Of a stretch of DNA of 64,000 nt, positions 18,850-28,149 are shown piece by piece (position 1 is the first letter of the stretch; every line of letters starts with the position of its first letter). The notes under the pieces are model-generated. The model saw nothing but the letters and a program-made list of their open reading frames with translations, was not told the DNA's origin and did no database searches. A program made the position numbers and the translations under genes. Source of the stretch: Barthelona sp. PCE (taxonomy: Eukaryota > Metamonada: BaSk clade); the NCBI GenBank assembly GCA_040285745.1, contig JAUFOR010000008.1, forward strand, positions 992,001-1,056,000. The letters are read 5' to 3'.

Positions 18850-21800
18850 ATGGACGTAAATTTTTTACGAAATAATGCATCTAAGGCAACTGAAAATCTA
18901 AATCAGTTATTTGAAAGAAGGGTTGAAGAATTAGGTTTAAAATCAGATGACAGTCTCATTTTTGATTCTTGGGTATTATTAGACCTTGTCACAAATTCCA
19001 TTATTTTCATGCAAAAAGATCAGAACTTTTTGACTACTGATCCTTTCCAGTCTTTTAAGCTTGAGTTTAATACCACTGATACACATTCAATGTACTTGAA
19101 CGTCAGATTGCCGCCCGGTAAGCATCTGTTTGATTTCCAAATTGTTTTTGATAATCTTATTGAGAGAAATGAAAATCCAGGTTTGAGTTTTCTTCCTCCC
19201 AGTCTACCTGAGTCAACGACACCTTGGATCAGACATTATTTCCCAAACTTGATGAAAGGTGAATGGGAAAAGATCCTTATGCCTGATGAGAATAATCTGT
19301 TCTACTTTAAAGATTTTTACATGGTCGATGATTTCGCGTTCATTGTCAAATATTTTTGGCTTTTGTTTGGTCATCAGGATAAAGTTCTGCGTCTAATAGA
19401 AAAGGTTTTGAAATACAACACATTCTTGTTTGATGGAGTTGTGGAGAAACTGTTTAATGCATTCAAACATTTGGATATTGAAAGTAATGGATATACATAC
19501 AATCATGTTGCTATTATGCGTAAATTACAAAATTATGATGACAGAAAAAGTGTTTCTTCTGTTCATTTTAGCAATGACACTAAACATAAACTTTTTATTG
19601 CCAAATGTATTTGCTCAATAAGTTCTTTGCAAGATGATAAATATTTTGATTGGTTAAATCATGAGATATTGAGAAATATTGAAGGTAATTCGTATAATAG
19701 AAATTTTTTACTTGAGCATTGTTTTCAATCTTTAATCCTAGATTACTACAATAATGATAAAATTCTTGATATTTTCACTGAATTTCTTGACAGTGACAAG
19801 CAAGGATATTGGAAATCTGTCCAGATGGATGGATATAAACCTTTCATTGACTTAACTGCCCATAAATCACATTGGAAATTTTTTTTTGACAGATTCAGTT
19901 CCAATGATCTTTTTAATTGTATGCACAAGCAATATATTTTACCTATTTTGAAGTATTTTTTTGGAAGTCAAGATGATCGAGATCCTCATTTTTACTTTGT
20001 ATCTGACAGGAGTTATGATGAAAGCAGAATTCAAACATGGACCGAAGGTAATGAGCACACTGTTTTATTAGGTTTCGATGGTAAGTACTTTGTAACAAAA
20101 ACATTTTCACTTGGAGAAATTGGTGAATATGAACTAATACCTGGTGTCAATGAAAATTTGTCGAAATGCTTAACGAATGTTGAGGAGGTGAGCAACATAA
20201 CGCAACGAGAGAAAGAAGAGGTAACATGGTTCTTTTTTCATTCGTTTGGTCAGTTCTCTCGAACAGTTGAAAACGGTGAGAGATTTCGACAATTTTTAGA
20301 AAAATTGTCTGAGCAGGGAGTGAATTTGAGTGAATATAGAGCGGCACTTAAGGAGGAGCTCAAATACTTTGCTTCAGCAACATTTATTTTTGCACTACGG
20401 TATTTTTTTGAACATGACTACACAGATGAGGGTACTTGGAAGATGGATAGTTTCGATGCTCGTACTGAACTGTATTGTTTTGTAGGATCTGAAGACCATG
20501 TGTTTCTTCTCAATGTTTTAAATCCTGACATTGTTAATGAACCTTTTAAGGGATGTTATCAAAAGTGTTTGGATTTTTTCAAACGGTATTTTCATGATTT
20601 GAAAATGCATTTCAATGTTCTTGTAAGTTTGAGCAGACGTGTTATACTGGGAATTGTTAACATTTTTGATAAAAAAAAAGACAGTGGGCAATTTATCAAG
20701 TCATTGAATAATTTTGGAAGATTAAGTTATGATGAATGGAAGTTCATATTGTCTATAACCCATAATTATATTGTTTTAAAATTAGCTATATCCATTTCAA
20801 AGTTTAACGTTGATCCTGATGGTTTGCTATCATATCAACAGCTATCTTTTCTTCGTACAATTTGGGTAAGCTTTTATGGTGGTCGATACGTAAAAGATTT
20901 AATTGAGTATTGTAATTCATTGATTTATCAATTGTTTTGTTCATCACATGGACGCAAAATTATCACTGATAAAGGCGTTGGTGCAGGCGAGAGCTCAATT
21001 AATGATTTGGTCATGATGTATTCTGTTGAAAATGAGGATACTGTAGATAAGTATAAGAATGAGAGAATTAAAATTTTAAAGAAATTAGATCTCATCAGTA
21101 TAGAAGAGTTTACAATGGGACAAAATAGTTTTTCTGTTAAATGTGATAAGATACCTATTATGATGCCAGAAAACGTGGCCAAAACGGTATACAGAGACTA
21201 TATACTAGCACAGTTGTACCATTATTCTCAGTCTAGCATTATAATCCAAGGTTTGTGTTGTTCTGAAAATAATGAGTTTGATTTTAGCATAGAGTTTGAT
21301 GTTAATACAGAAGCATTTAGAATTGTGTCGAGTGTTTATGATCTTTTATCGTTTATCAACATTAGGACAACCAAAGATACCAATGTGTTGCATGAATTTT
21401 TTGAGCTACATGCATATATAGAGAATATACTACTCTATGTTGAAAGTTTGAAGCATCATGATTGCTTTTTTTCAATTATTAACTGCAAGAATGATGATGA
21501 TAAATATCCTTTAACAAAGTTTGTTGAAGAAAATAATTATGACATACTTTGCAAACTAACAGTGTGTTTTACTCCAGATTTCTTTAAAACACTAGATAAA
21601 AAGGAGAGATTGACCTTTGCAATTGTTGCTAAAAAGGCTGGTGTATGGGATAATTTGTCTGACGAAGTGAAAAGTTGCAAATGTGATGACACCAATACGA
21701 GCTCTCATATAACATGTTTTGCTGATTGTGCGTACACTGCAGAACATTTGTCAAATTTAAAGTATATTCAAAACAATATTGAAACTAATGGAGATTTGAT

Positions 21801-23673
21801 TTATTGTAACAACTCTGCTTTGATATCAGAAATGTATCCGATTCATAGTATGAACAAGGGTAAGTATCTGCCTGAAAGGAATGTGTCAATTATGTTACAA
21901 TCACTGTTAGTATTAATAGTAAGCTGTCTTTTCTTGTGTCTGTTTGGTGCTTTTGGAGTAACCAAAGCTTTAGATGATCCCATTGGGTCGGTTGACGGGG
22001 TTTGGTCAACTGTCTTAATAATTTTTCTAATATTCACTTTTCTGTCAGTGCCTATTACGATAGCTATCTCTGGTTGTGATTGTGATTCAAATTATTCTAG
22101 AAAGGAAAATATTATGATATTTTATGTTCTTTTCCTTTTTTTGTCAAGTATCATAGCTTCTTTTTATTTTTTTAACAATTCCAAAAATATAACATTTTTT
22201 GCCAAATTCTTGCTGTCCATATTGGGAATTTTGTTGATTTCAAAAGTATATGATGTGATATGTCGATTTCTAGATAATGTTAGTGTTGAAAAAAGAGTGT
22301 TGTGGATCAATTATACTGATTTTTTGCTATTTATTGTTTTTTTTATTATTATCAATGTTAAATTTTTTTCTTCAATTTGGAAACTATTTTGTATTATAAT
22401 TTTTTCAATATTTATACTGTATTTTATTCATTATATTAGGAAAGAAATAGATATTGTTGTTGAGCATATCTATATGGGTATAGTATTCATTATTATGATA
22501 GCAACCCTATCTACAGCTAATATACCGATCATTATCCATATCATTGTTATTATATTTACATTTTTTACATTACTACGTTGGGATGCTGTTCTAGAAATTG
22601 GATTTTTCTCATTCTTTACTTCATCAACAATTATATTAACTTATACAACTGCATTATTATTTGTGTTGCTTGGTATAAATGGTTTGGAGTTTGATGACGG
22701 TTATGAAAAGTTTTTATACTTCCTGCCTGGTTTTTTACTGGAGTTGATACAAGAATCTTTTGAAAGCACAGTTTCTGATTCATTTTACAAAACAAACTAT
22801 TGGTTTGTTGCCGTGTTTGGCGTGTTTTTCGGTATTTTAGGACTGGGTTCCAACTCTTTTGAAAACTTCAACTATTATTGGTGGTTTTGCTTACCAGCAG
22901 CTATTATTCTAACAGTTTTTTACATTTCTCTTTCTTTTGGCTCTGAAAAATTGGCGTTTAAACTAACTAAACTTGATGAAACCCTTGTTGAAAATCACTT
23001 CTTTCACACACTGTTTGATGATGACTACAAATGTTTAAAACTTAATAAGAATCACCAAAATCTGTTCACTCCATCGCACAGATCAGATGAGTTTCAGTTA
23101 ATCAAAGAAAAAAGGAAAGAGGAAGGTATTTATGAAAGAAATCTTATTTTGACTCCAATCCTTAAGATATTCGGGTTTAAACATGATAAATGTATAGTTC
23201 AGCAGTACATTGATCCAGTGAAATCGTTGGAAGCTGATGATCCGGATAGTGAAGTTTTTGCACATGACTTTTTTGGACTACATTCTATTTTTGAGCGTAT
23301 TGAGGAAGCAATATTTAAAAACAAAGATGATGTAGAGGTATTTTTATACATACATATCAATAGCGACGAAAATTTGGAAAAATTGAAAGCGAAGCTTTCA
23401 ATTTTCTTTTGTGCCTGCCAGTTGGATGATACTGAAGGTTTCGAAGGGGTCAACAAAAGCAATAGACGTTTTGAGATTGAGCATTCAAACTTTAATGGTC
23501 TTCAACTCAACAGCATGTTCAGTTTTTTGGTAACTTGGTCAAAGGAAAAAATATTTATACCATTTCACATATATATTGTTGGCAGTGATTTCAAAACCAG
23601 TACTTTCAATCAGAAAATGGAAGATTTTAATTCTAGAGAGTTTTATGGTGCACAAGCTGTTAAACAATTATAG
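18850..23673 (+). CDS. Giant orphan with soluble N-terminal half and ~12 membrane helices
   Basis: 1607 aa, not recognised. Residues 1-~1010 are soluble, mixed alpha/beta, with no known motif. Residues ~1012-1370 contain about 10-12 hydrophobic helices (for example MLQSLLVLIVSCLFLCLFG, LWINYTDFLLFIVFFIIINV). The last ~240 residues are again soluble. No signal peptide; the topology would leave both long arms on the same side if the helix number is even. Composition is very AT-rich with AAT/GAT/TTT codons. Its scale and layout suggest a lineage-specific channel, transporter or signalling receptor, which is only a guess. Confidence 0.75.
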   Translation: MDVNFLRNNASKATENLNQLFERRVEELGLKSDDSLIFDSWVLLDLVTNSIIFMQKDQNFLTTDPFQSFKLEFNTTDTHSMYLNVRLPPGKHLFDFQIVFDNLIERNENPGLSFLPPSLPESTTPWIRHYFPNLMKGEWEKILMPDENNLFYFKDFYMVDDFAFIVKYFWLLFGHQDKVLRLIEKVLKYNTFLFDGVVEKLFNAFKHLDIESNGYTYNHVAIMRKLQNYDDRKSVSSVHFSNDTKHKLFIAKCICSISSLQDDKYFDWLNHEILRNIEGNSYNRNFLLEHCFQSLILDYYNNDKILDIFTEFLDSDKQGYWKSVQMDGYKPFIDLTAHKSHWKFFFDRFSSNDLFNCMHKQYILPILKYFFGSQDDRDPHFYFVSDRSYDESRIQTWTEGNEHTVLLGFDGKYFVTKTFSLGEIGEYELIPGVNENLSKCLTNVEEVSNITQREKEEVTWFFFHSFGQFSRTVENGERFRQFLEKLSEQGVNLSEYRAALKEELKYFASATFIFALRYFFEHDYTDEGTWKMDSFDARTELYCFVGSEDHVFLLNVLNPDIVNEPFKGCYQKCLDFFKRYFHDLKMHFNVLVSLSRRVILGIVNIFDKKKDSGQFIKSLNNFGRLSYDEWKFILSITHNYIVLKLAISISKFNVDPDGLLSYQQLSFLRTIWVSFYGGRYVKDLIEYCNSLIYQLFCSSHGRKIITDKGVGAGESSINDLVMMYSVENEDTVDKYKNERIKILKKLDLISIEEFTMGQNSFSVKCDKIPIMMPENVAKTVYRDYILAQLYHYSQSSIIIQGLCCSENNEFDFSIEFDVNTEAFRIVSSVYDLLSFINIRTTKDTNVLHEFFELHAYIENILLYVESLKHHDCFFSIINCKNDDDKYPLTKFVEENNYDILCKLTVCFTPDFFKTLDKKERLTFAIVAKKAGVWDNLSDEVKSCKCDDTNTSSHITCFADCAYTAEHLSNLKYIQNNIETNGDLIYCNNSALISEMYPIHSMNKGKYLPERNVSIMLQSLLVLIVSCLFLCLFGAFGVTKALDDPIGSVDGVWSTVLIIFLIFTFLSVPITIAISGCDCDSNYSRKENIMIFYVLFLFLSSIIASFYFFNNSKNITFFAKFLLSILGILLISKVYDVICRFLDNVSVEKRVLWINYTDFLLFIVFFIIINVKFFSSIWKLFCIIIFSIFILYFIHYIRKEIDIVVEHIYMGIVFIIMIATLSTANIPIIIHIIVIIFTFFTLLRWDAVLEIGFFSFFTSSTIILTYTTALLFVLLGINGLEFDDGYEKFLYFLPGFLLELIQESFESTVSDSFYKTNYWFVAVFGVFFGILGLGSNSFENFNYYWWFCLPAAIILTVFYISLSFGSEKLAFKLTKLDETLVENHFFHTLFDDDYKCLKLNKNHQNLFTPSHRSDEFQLIKEKRKEEGIYERNLILTPILKIFGFKHDKCIVQQYIDPVKSLEADDPDSEVFAHDFFGLHSIFERIEEAIFKNKDDVEVFLYIHINSDENLEKLKAKLSIFFCACQLDDTEGFEGVNKSNRRFEIEHSNFNGLQLNSMFSFLVTWSKEKIFIPFHIYIVGSDFKTSTFNQKMEDFNSREFYGAQAVKQL

Positions 23674-23721
23674 TATCAAGCCACATTAGAAAAAAAAACT
23701 GTAAATTAATCAAATACGTGT

Positions 23722-26700
23722 TTACTCATCTCTGATGCTCCTGAATGCCCTGATTGCATTCTCGACGGCACGGTTGCTGTAACACTTGCTCAGCTGATCG
23801 ATAAGGAAACCCTGCTTAGCAATCATGTGCTTGCACAAATCTCCGATTGAGTAGATCTTTGTCAGCTTAATGGTACGCAACAAAGGCTGCACGGTCGAAG
23901 GCACGTTGTAATCTGGCTTTAACAGATTAGCAACGCTGAACCTCAGCGATCTGGCGAACTCCTTCAACTGGGGGAAAATATCACCGTTGAGCAAACAGTA
24001 AACAAAGTACTTGACAAACTGCGAGTCATAGCGTGTGAGTGGTCTGTGGATGGCAGGCAGCTTGATATCGGGGTTGAGTCTGAACTGGGGTCGAACACCA
24101 ACCATGATCTGCTCCTCTTCAACATGTGGGGGTGGTGTACGGAGAGGTGGTGAGTATGAGCACATCTCCTCATCAAGAACGACGTGGTTTAGCCACTCTT
24201 CTTTGATCTCTGAGACACAAGAGAAGCGGTACGACGGCAGTTCTGTTATTTCATCGAGAACAGTGTACTGGTTGAGGAAAACAATCAGCTTGGGATAGGG
24301 AGACCGCACAAAACTGTTAGCAGTGATGCGCACCTCGTCCCTGATGGAACTTGAGAGATACCACTTTTTGCCCATACCACGTAACACACCGATTTGGTCC
24401 TTGAAACCATACAGGAACACCTTACGGAGCTCCTTAAACTGGGTCTTGCTCAGGGGCTGCAGGTGAGTGCGAATGCCCGAAACACGACGCAGCTGGTAGA
24501 GTACCTGACGGAATTCATTCAACGATTTCGAGTTGAGGTTGTAGAAGTTTGTGCCATCAAAAAGATAGGCTCCCAAAATGGCAATGATCGCCGAGAAGTC
24601 GCTCTTTGCGCTGGTCAGCGATTTAACAGAGTTTGTAATCTCAACGTACTCATCTTCATTGATTTTTGCGAGCAAATCACCAACCAGATATGTGTGAGAG
24701 ACTGCAGAGATGAGCACCAAAATGGCTGGGGCAAGTTCCTCGCAGTGCTGCAGACAGTAACTGAGCATGAAAACGAAACGCGGATGAATGGGCAGGTTTG
24801 TGTGTGCAAGAGGTGAAAGTGTGTCGCCGCTCAAAAAATGGAAGCGGCGAAGCGTCATGAGACTGGCACGAATGCGCTCCTGCTCTGGACGAACTAAAAA
24901 TGGGAACGAAGCAATGCTGTCAGCGCGGACACCCATTTTAAGGACACGCAACAGAAGCGTATCAAGTGGGATGCGCACGATCTCTGGCTCGTCATACTCT
25001 GCAAACTGGGACTCGAACACTGCGCTCGAGTAAAGACGCCAGCATTCACCGGCACATACACGGCCTGCACGGCCTGCACGTTGCTTGGCGGCAGCCTGCG
25101 ACGTCCACTGCGTTTCGAAGCGCTCAAGACGGGCGGTACCCTCATAAAGCTTGACCTTCTTGCGGCCAGAATCGACAATGTACCTAATATTCGGAAGTGT
25201 GAGGGAGGTCTCAGCAACGTTTGTCGCAACAATGATGAGGCGCGTGCCCTCATACTCCTTAAAGATACGGGCCTGCATCTCAGGTTCGAGCGAAGCATAT
25301 AAGGGGAAAACCTTGACCTTCAGATCGGTTGCGGGTGCTGGATCTGCTTCATCAGCGTCGAACTCGACGTTACCCTCGAGGATACGCACCTCCTCTTCCT
25401 CCTCGTGCTCCAGATATTCATCAAAATCATCCCATGTGAGATTATCCTTCTTATCATTCAACTGTTTCTCAAGATCATCATCAAGGGCTTTTTCCTTCTG
25501 CTGCTCCTCCTTCTCGGCGGCTTCCTTCTCTGCAGCCTCTTTAGCGGCATCTTTAACAGTTTCCATCTTGTCAGTTTTCTGGTCTTTTTCCTCAACTGCA
25601 GTGTCTATGTCAACAGCGTAGTCCTCTGATTCTGTCTTCTCGACCTCCTGTGCACCTTCCTCTTCGAGACCAAAATGCTCACACAGCGCACGGCACGTTC
25701 TCATGATTTCCCTCTTCGAATCGAGGAAAACAAGGATGTTGCCCTCGGGGCGGGTCCCGTGGATCATCCCACAGCGCCTCACAATCTCCTTTGACGCAGT
25801 TTCCTTGATGCCCACAGTTTTTCTCGCAAATCGCAGTGTGACTGGATACATGCGACCTTCGATCTCCAACAGACGGGGTTTTTCGGCCCATATGTCGCTG
25901 TCAACCAGCTCTGTAGTGTCCAATGTGGCGCTCATAAGAATGATCTTGAGTGGCTCCAATTTCAGTGAGCTTCGGGCCCGCATCATATTAATACGTGATG
26001 CAATACCAATGATAAGGTCAACGTTTGCATTCCTCTCGTGCACTTCATCGAGCACAAGCACCGCATAGTCCTGCAGACACGGATCTCTTTCCAAAATCTT
26101 AAGCAGCAATCCGTCAGTCATAAACCTCACCAGCGACTTGTCCTCGTTGATCTTTGTGTCGAAACGGGTCATGTAGCCAATGCCTTCACCGACGGTAATC
26201 CCCATCTCTTCACTGACACGGGAAGCACTGCTGATGGCTGCGAGTCGACGAGGCTGTGTGACCGCAATTAGGTTTCCCTTGGTTGCGGTCTTGTCCAGAA
26301 TGTCATCGCCGCAAAACCCGTTTTCGTAGAGAATTTGCGGAATCTGAGTGGTCTTTCCCGATCCAGTTTGGGCAACGACAACCACAACATCATTGTGACG
26401 GACGGCGTCAACAATTGTTGATTCGTGCTCCATGACCGGTAGTCGCATCCTGTGCTGTGTCATTTCTTCTGTTCGTTCAACGAACCTGTGTGTGTACTTC
26501 TTCTTGGTCTCGGGGAGTACAACCTCCTCCATATCCTGATGCTTGGGGATATCGGCGGCAGCTGGGGTGGAGGCCTCGTTTTCTTTATCTTCATCGGAGA
26601 AATCTTCATCATCGCTGATGAGATTTTCCTCAAAATCTTGGTTATTGACTTCCTCCTTCTCCTCCTCAAAGAAGACTGCTGTGTGCTTACGTGATGGCTT

Positions 26701-27021
26701 GACGGTGAGGGATTCCTTCATATCGTCCGTCAATGGTACGTTAGCCTTGACTAGCCGATCAGCCATTGTTTTCTCCTCACTACGTGTAAATTTCTGCCCC
26801 AATTTGCTGGAACTCTTGAATAAGCCCATGTGCTGTTTAGAAGCAGTTGATTTTTTGTGCTGCTCAAGCAAATCCTTGCGCTTCAGCATTTGTCGATCGT
26901 TAAATTGTTTTCGCTCGAAAGCTTTTCGCTTTTTAGCGGAGAGAGACCGCGTTCGCTGTGCTTTTCGCGGAAACTCGGGCATTGAATGGGGAATAATATT
27001 GTTTCCACGATTCTCTTGCAT
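23722..27021 (-). CDS. DHX37: DHX37/Dhr1 (Ecm16) ribosome-biogenesis RNA helicase
   Basis: 1099 aa. DEAH/RHA-type helicase with a long basic N-terminus (RKAQRTRSLSAKKRKAFERK). Motif I AQTGSGKTTQIPQ lies near residue 217; motif II is LDEVHERN (DEVH rather than DEAH); motif III SAT; motif V TNVAETSLTLPNIRYIVDSG; motif VI QRAGRAGR. An acidic Glu/Asp/Lys insert lies between motifs III and IV, as in Dhr1. HA2 and OB-fold regions follow. Dhr1 releases U3 snoRNA from pre-18S rRNA in the nucleolus. The start (or MPEFPRK 13 codons downstream) is only 16 bp from the divergent PHF5A start. Confidence 0.92.
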   Translation of the reverse strand: MQENRGNNIIPHSMPEFPRKAQRTRSLSAKKRKAFERKQFNDRQMLKRKDLLEQHKKSTASKQHMGLFKSSSKLGQKFTRSEEKTMADRLVKANVPLTDDMKESLTVKPSRKHTAVFFEEEKEEVNNQDFEENLISDDEDFSDEDKENEASTPAAADIPKHQDMEEVVLPETKKKYTHRFVERTEEMTQHRMRLPVMEHESTIVDAVRHNDVVVVVAQTGSGKTTQIPQILYENGFCGDDILDKTATKGNLIAVTQPRRLAAISSASRVSEEMGITVGEGIGYMTRFDTKINEDKSLVRFMTDGLLLKILERDPCLQDYAVLVLDEVHERNANVDLIIGIASRINMMRARSSLKLEPLKIILMSATLDTTELVDSDIWAEKPRLLEIEGRMYPVTLRFARKTVGIKETASKEIVRRCGMIHGTRPEGNILVFLDSKREIMRTCRALCEHFGLEEEGAQEVEKTESEDYAVDIDTAVEEKDQKTDKMETVKDAAKEAAEKEAAEKEEQQKEKALDDDLEKQLNDKKDNLTWDDFDEYLEHEEEEEVRILEGNVEFDADEADPAPATDLKVKVFPLYASLEPEMQARIFKEYEGTRLIIVATNVAETSLTLPNIRYIVDSGRKKVKLYEGTARLERFETQWTSQAAAKQRAGRAGRVCAGECWRLYSSAVFESQFAEYDEPEIVRIPLDTLLLRVLKMGVRADSIASFPFLVRPEQERIRASLMTLRRFHFLSGDTLSPLAHTNLPIHPRFVFMLSYCLQHCEELAPAILVLISAVSHTYLVGDLLAKINEDEYVEITNSVKSLTSAKSDFSAIIAILGAYLFDGTNFYNLNSKSLNEFRQVLYQLRRVSGIRTHLQPLSKTQFKELRKVFLYGFKDQIGVLRGMGKKWYLSSSIRDEVRITANSFVRSPYPKLIVFLNQYTVLDEITELPSYRFSCVSEIKEEWLNHVVLDEEMCSYSPPLRTPPPHVEEEQIMVGVRPQFRLNPDIKLPAIHRPLTRYDSQFVKYFVYCLLNGDIFPQLKEFARSLRFSVANLLKPDYNVPSTVQPLLRTIKLTKIYSIGDLCKHMIAKQGFLIDQLSKCYSNRAVENAIRAFRSIRDE

Positions 27022-27037
27022 TTCATCATATTTGGGG

Positions 27038-27373
27038 ATGAGTAGACATCAACAGGATACGAAGCTGTGTGGGAAGCAGCAAGCGAACATATTTAGCGTT
27101 GTATGCCAGCGTTGCAGTGGGAAATGTATTGTTTGTGATTCACACGTTAACCTTGTCAAAAGAGCTAAAATGTGCATCACATGCGCAACAAATCAGAATG
27201 AGTCGTGTGTTGTGTGTTCAACGGACATTAAAGAGGGAGATCCAACGTTTCCCGGCGAGTATTGTCGCGAATGTGTACTTTTGGAGCGTGATAAGGACGG
27301 ATGTCCGGCAACTGGGTCAGTCAGCATTACCCGCATTGACGATTTCTACCACAAGCGTCGTGTGCAAAGGTAA
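27038..27373 (+). CDS. PHF5A: PHF5A/Rds3, SF3b zinc-finger subunit
   Basis: 111 aa, as in all eukaryotes (110). Starts MSRHQQDTKLCGKQ. Cysteine pairs are spaced as in PHF5A (CQRCSGKCIVCDS, CITC, CVVC, YCRECVLLERDKDGCP), forming the knotted three-zinc fold. It is a core part of SF3b in U2 snRNP and shapes the pocket that holds the branch-point adenosine. This fits the strongly conserved branch-point sequence of the introns seen here. The longer open frame upstream of 27038 is antisense to DHX37 and is not counted. Confidence 0.95.
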   Translation: MSRHQQDTKLCGKQQANIFSVVCQRCSGKCIVCDSHVNLVKRAKMCITCATNQNESCVVCSTDIKEGDPTFPGEYCRECVLLERDKDGCPATGSVSITRIDDFYHKRRVQR

Positions 27374-27776
27374 TTTCATATATGTTGAAGCTTTCATTTT
27401 TATGGTCTTATCTATCATCAGAAGCTTTTAATGTATACGATATGATCCCCTGTTGTGTGTACTATTGTTTTTCAGGTTGCCTTTCTGGAAACAGTAACTC
27501 CTTGTAAATAGAATTTTATTGAATTTATGGAGTGTTAAAGTGTTTATCGTATGTGGTAAGCCATATTTTACTTATGAAAAATCTCAATAGCAGAATATAT
27601 CACAAGATTCATGTTTTTAGCTTTCCGAAACGAATTTTCAGGCATCTAATCATGGTTGCAGAGGGTATAACCACAAAGCGAATTGTTACCGCCCACAATA
27701 ATCGGCTGTATATCCGGTTTTGACTTTTCTACTCTTTCTTCGCACATATCCACATAATTTTCGATTCACGCATCCC
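27374..27776. other. Intergenic stretch without a supported gene
   Basis: 403 bp between PHF5A and the next + strand gene. A 63-codon ORF at 27532-27723 has no recognisable feature and atypical composition, so it is not called. No tRNA-like B box is seen. Confidence 0.5.
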
Positions 27777-28127
27777 ATGTCGCTCACTACGTCCACAGAA
27801 CCGCAGGGGGAATCAGCAGCCGCGCCTCCAACTCCAGCATCATCATATTTCTCTTATAAGGGACAAAATGCAGCATTCTTTACAAACAGAGAGGGAAACC
27901 CACCCCCTGTGGAGTCAAATTCACCGTTCACAGGCCAGGCAGTCAATGAACAACAGAACATTCAGTTTAATACATCCGTAGATGCTATAAAACTTGTACC
28001 ACGGGCATTGGTATTTGCAAGCGATGATAACGTCAGGGACGAGAGTGACCAGCTCATCGACGTCATCCCTGTACCCAATGAAGATGTACTAAGTGAAGAA
28101 GATGATGATATCTTCCCAATTGATTAA
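27777..28127 (+). CDS. Small disordered acidic protein, unknown
   Basis: 116 aa from ATG 27777 (MSLTTSTEPQGES), the first good start after a pyrimidine-rich leader. Pro/Ser/Asn-rich first half with SSYFSYKGQNAAFF; the C-terminus is acidic (LSEEDDDIFPID). No family recognised. Balanced codon use and a clean ATG make it likely real. It converges on the MOCOS-like gene with 22 bp between stops. Confidence 0.55.
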   Translation: MSLTTSTEPQGESAAAPPTPASSYFSYKGQNAAFFTNREGNPPPVESNSPFTGQAVNEQQNIQFNTSVDAIKLVPRALVFASDDNVRDESDQLIDVIPVPNEDVLSEEDDDIFPID

Positions 28128-28149
28128 TTCGCAAAAAAAAATGTAAATA

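Noticed and set aside
25151-25621. Ser-rich + strand ORF opposite DHX37
   Set aside because: Antisense of the acidic Glu/Lys insert; Ser-rich runs are the complement of GAA/GAG codons.
27532-27723. 63-codon ORF between PHF5A and the acidic orphan
   Set aside because: No domain, unusual composition, no start-proximal motif; better left as intergenic.
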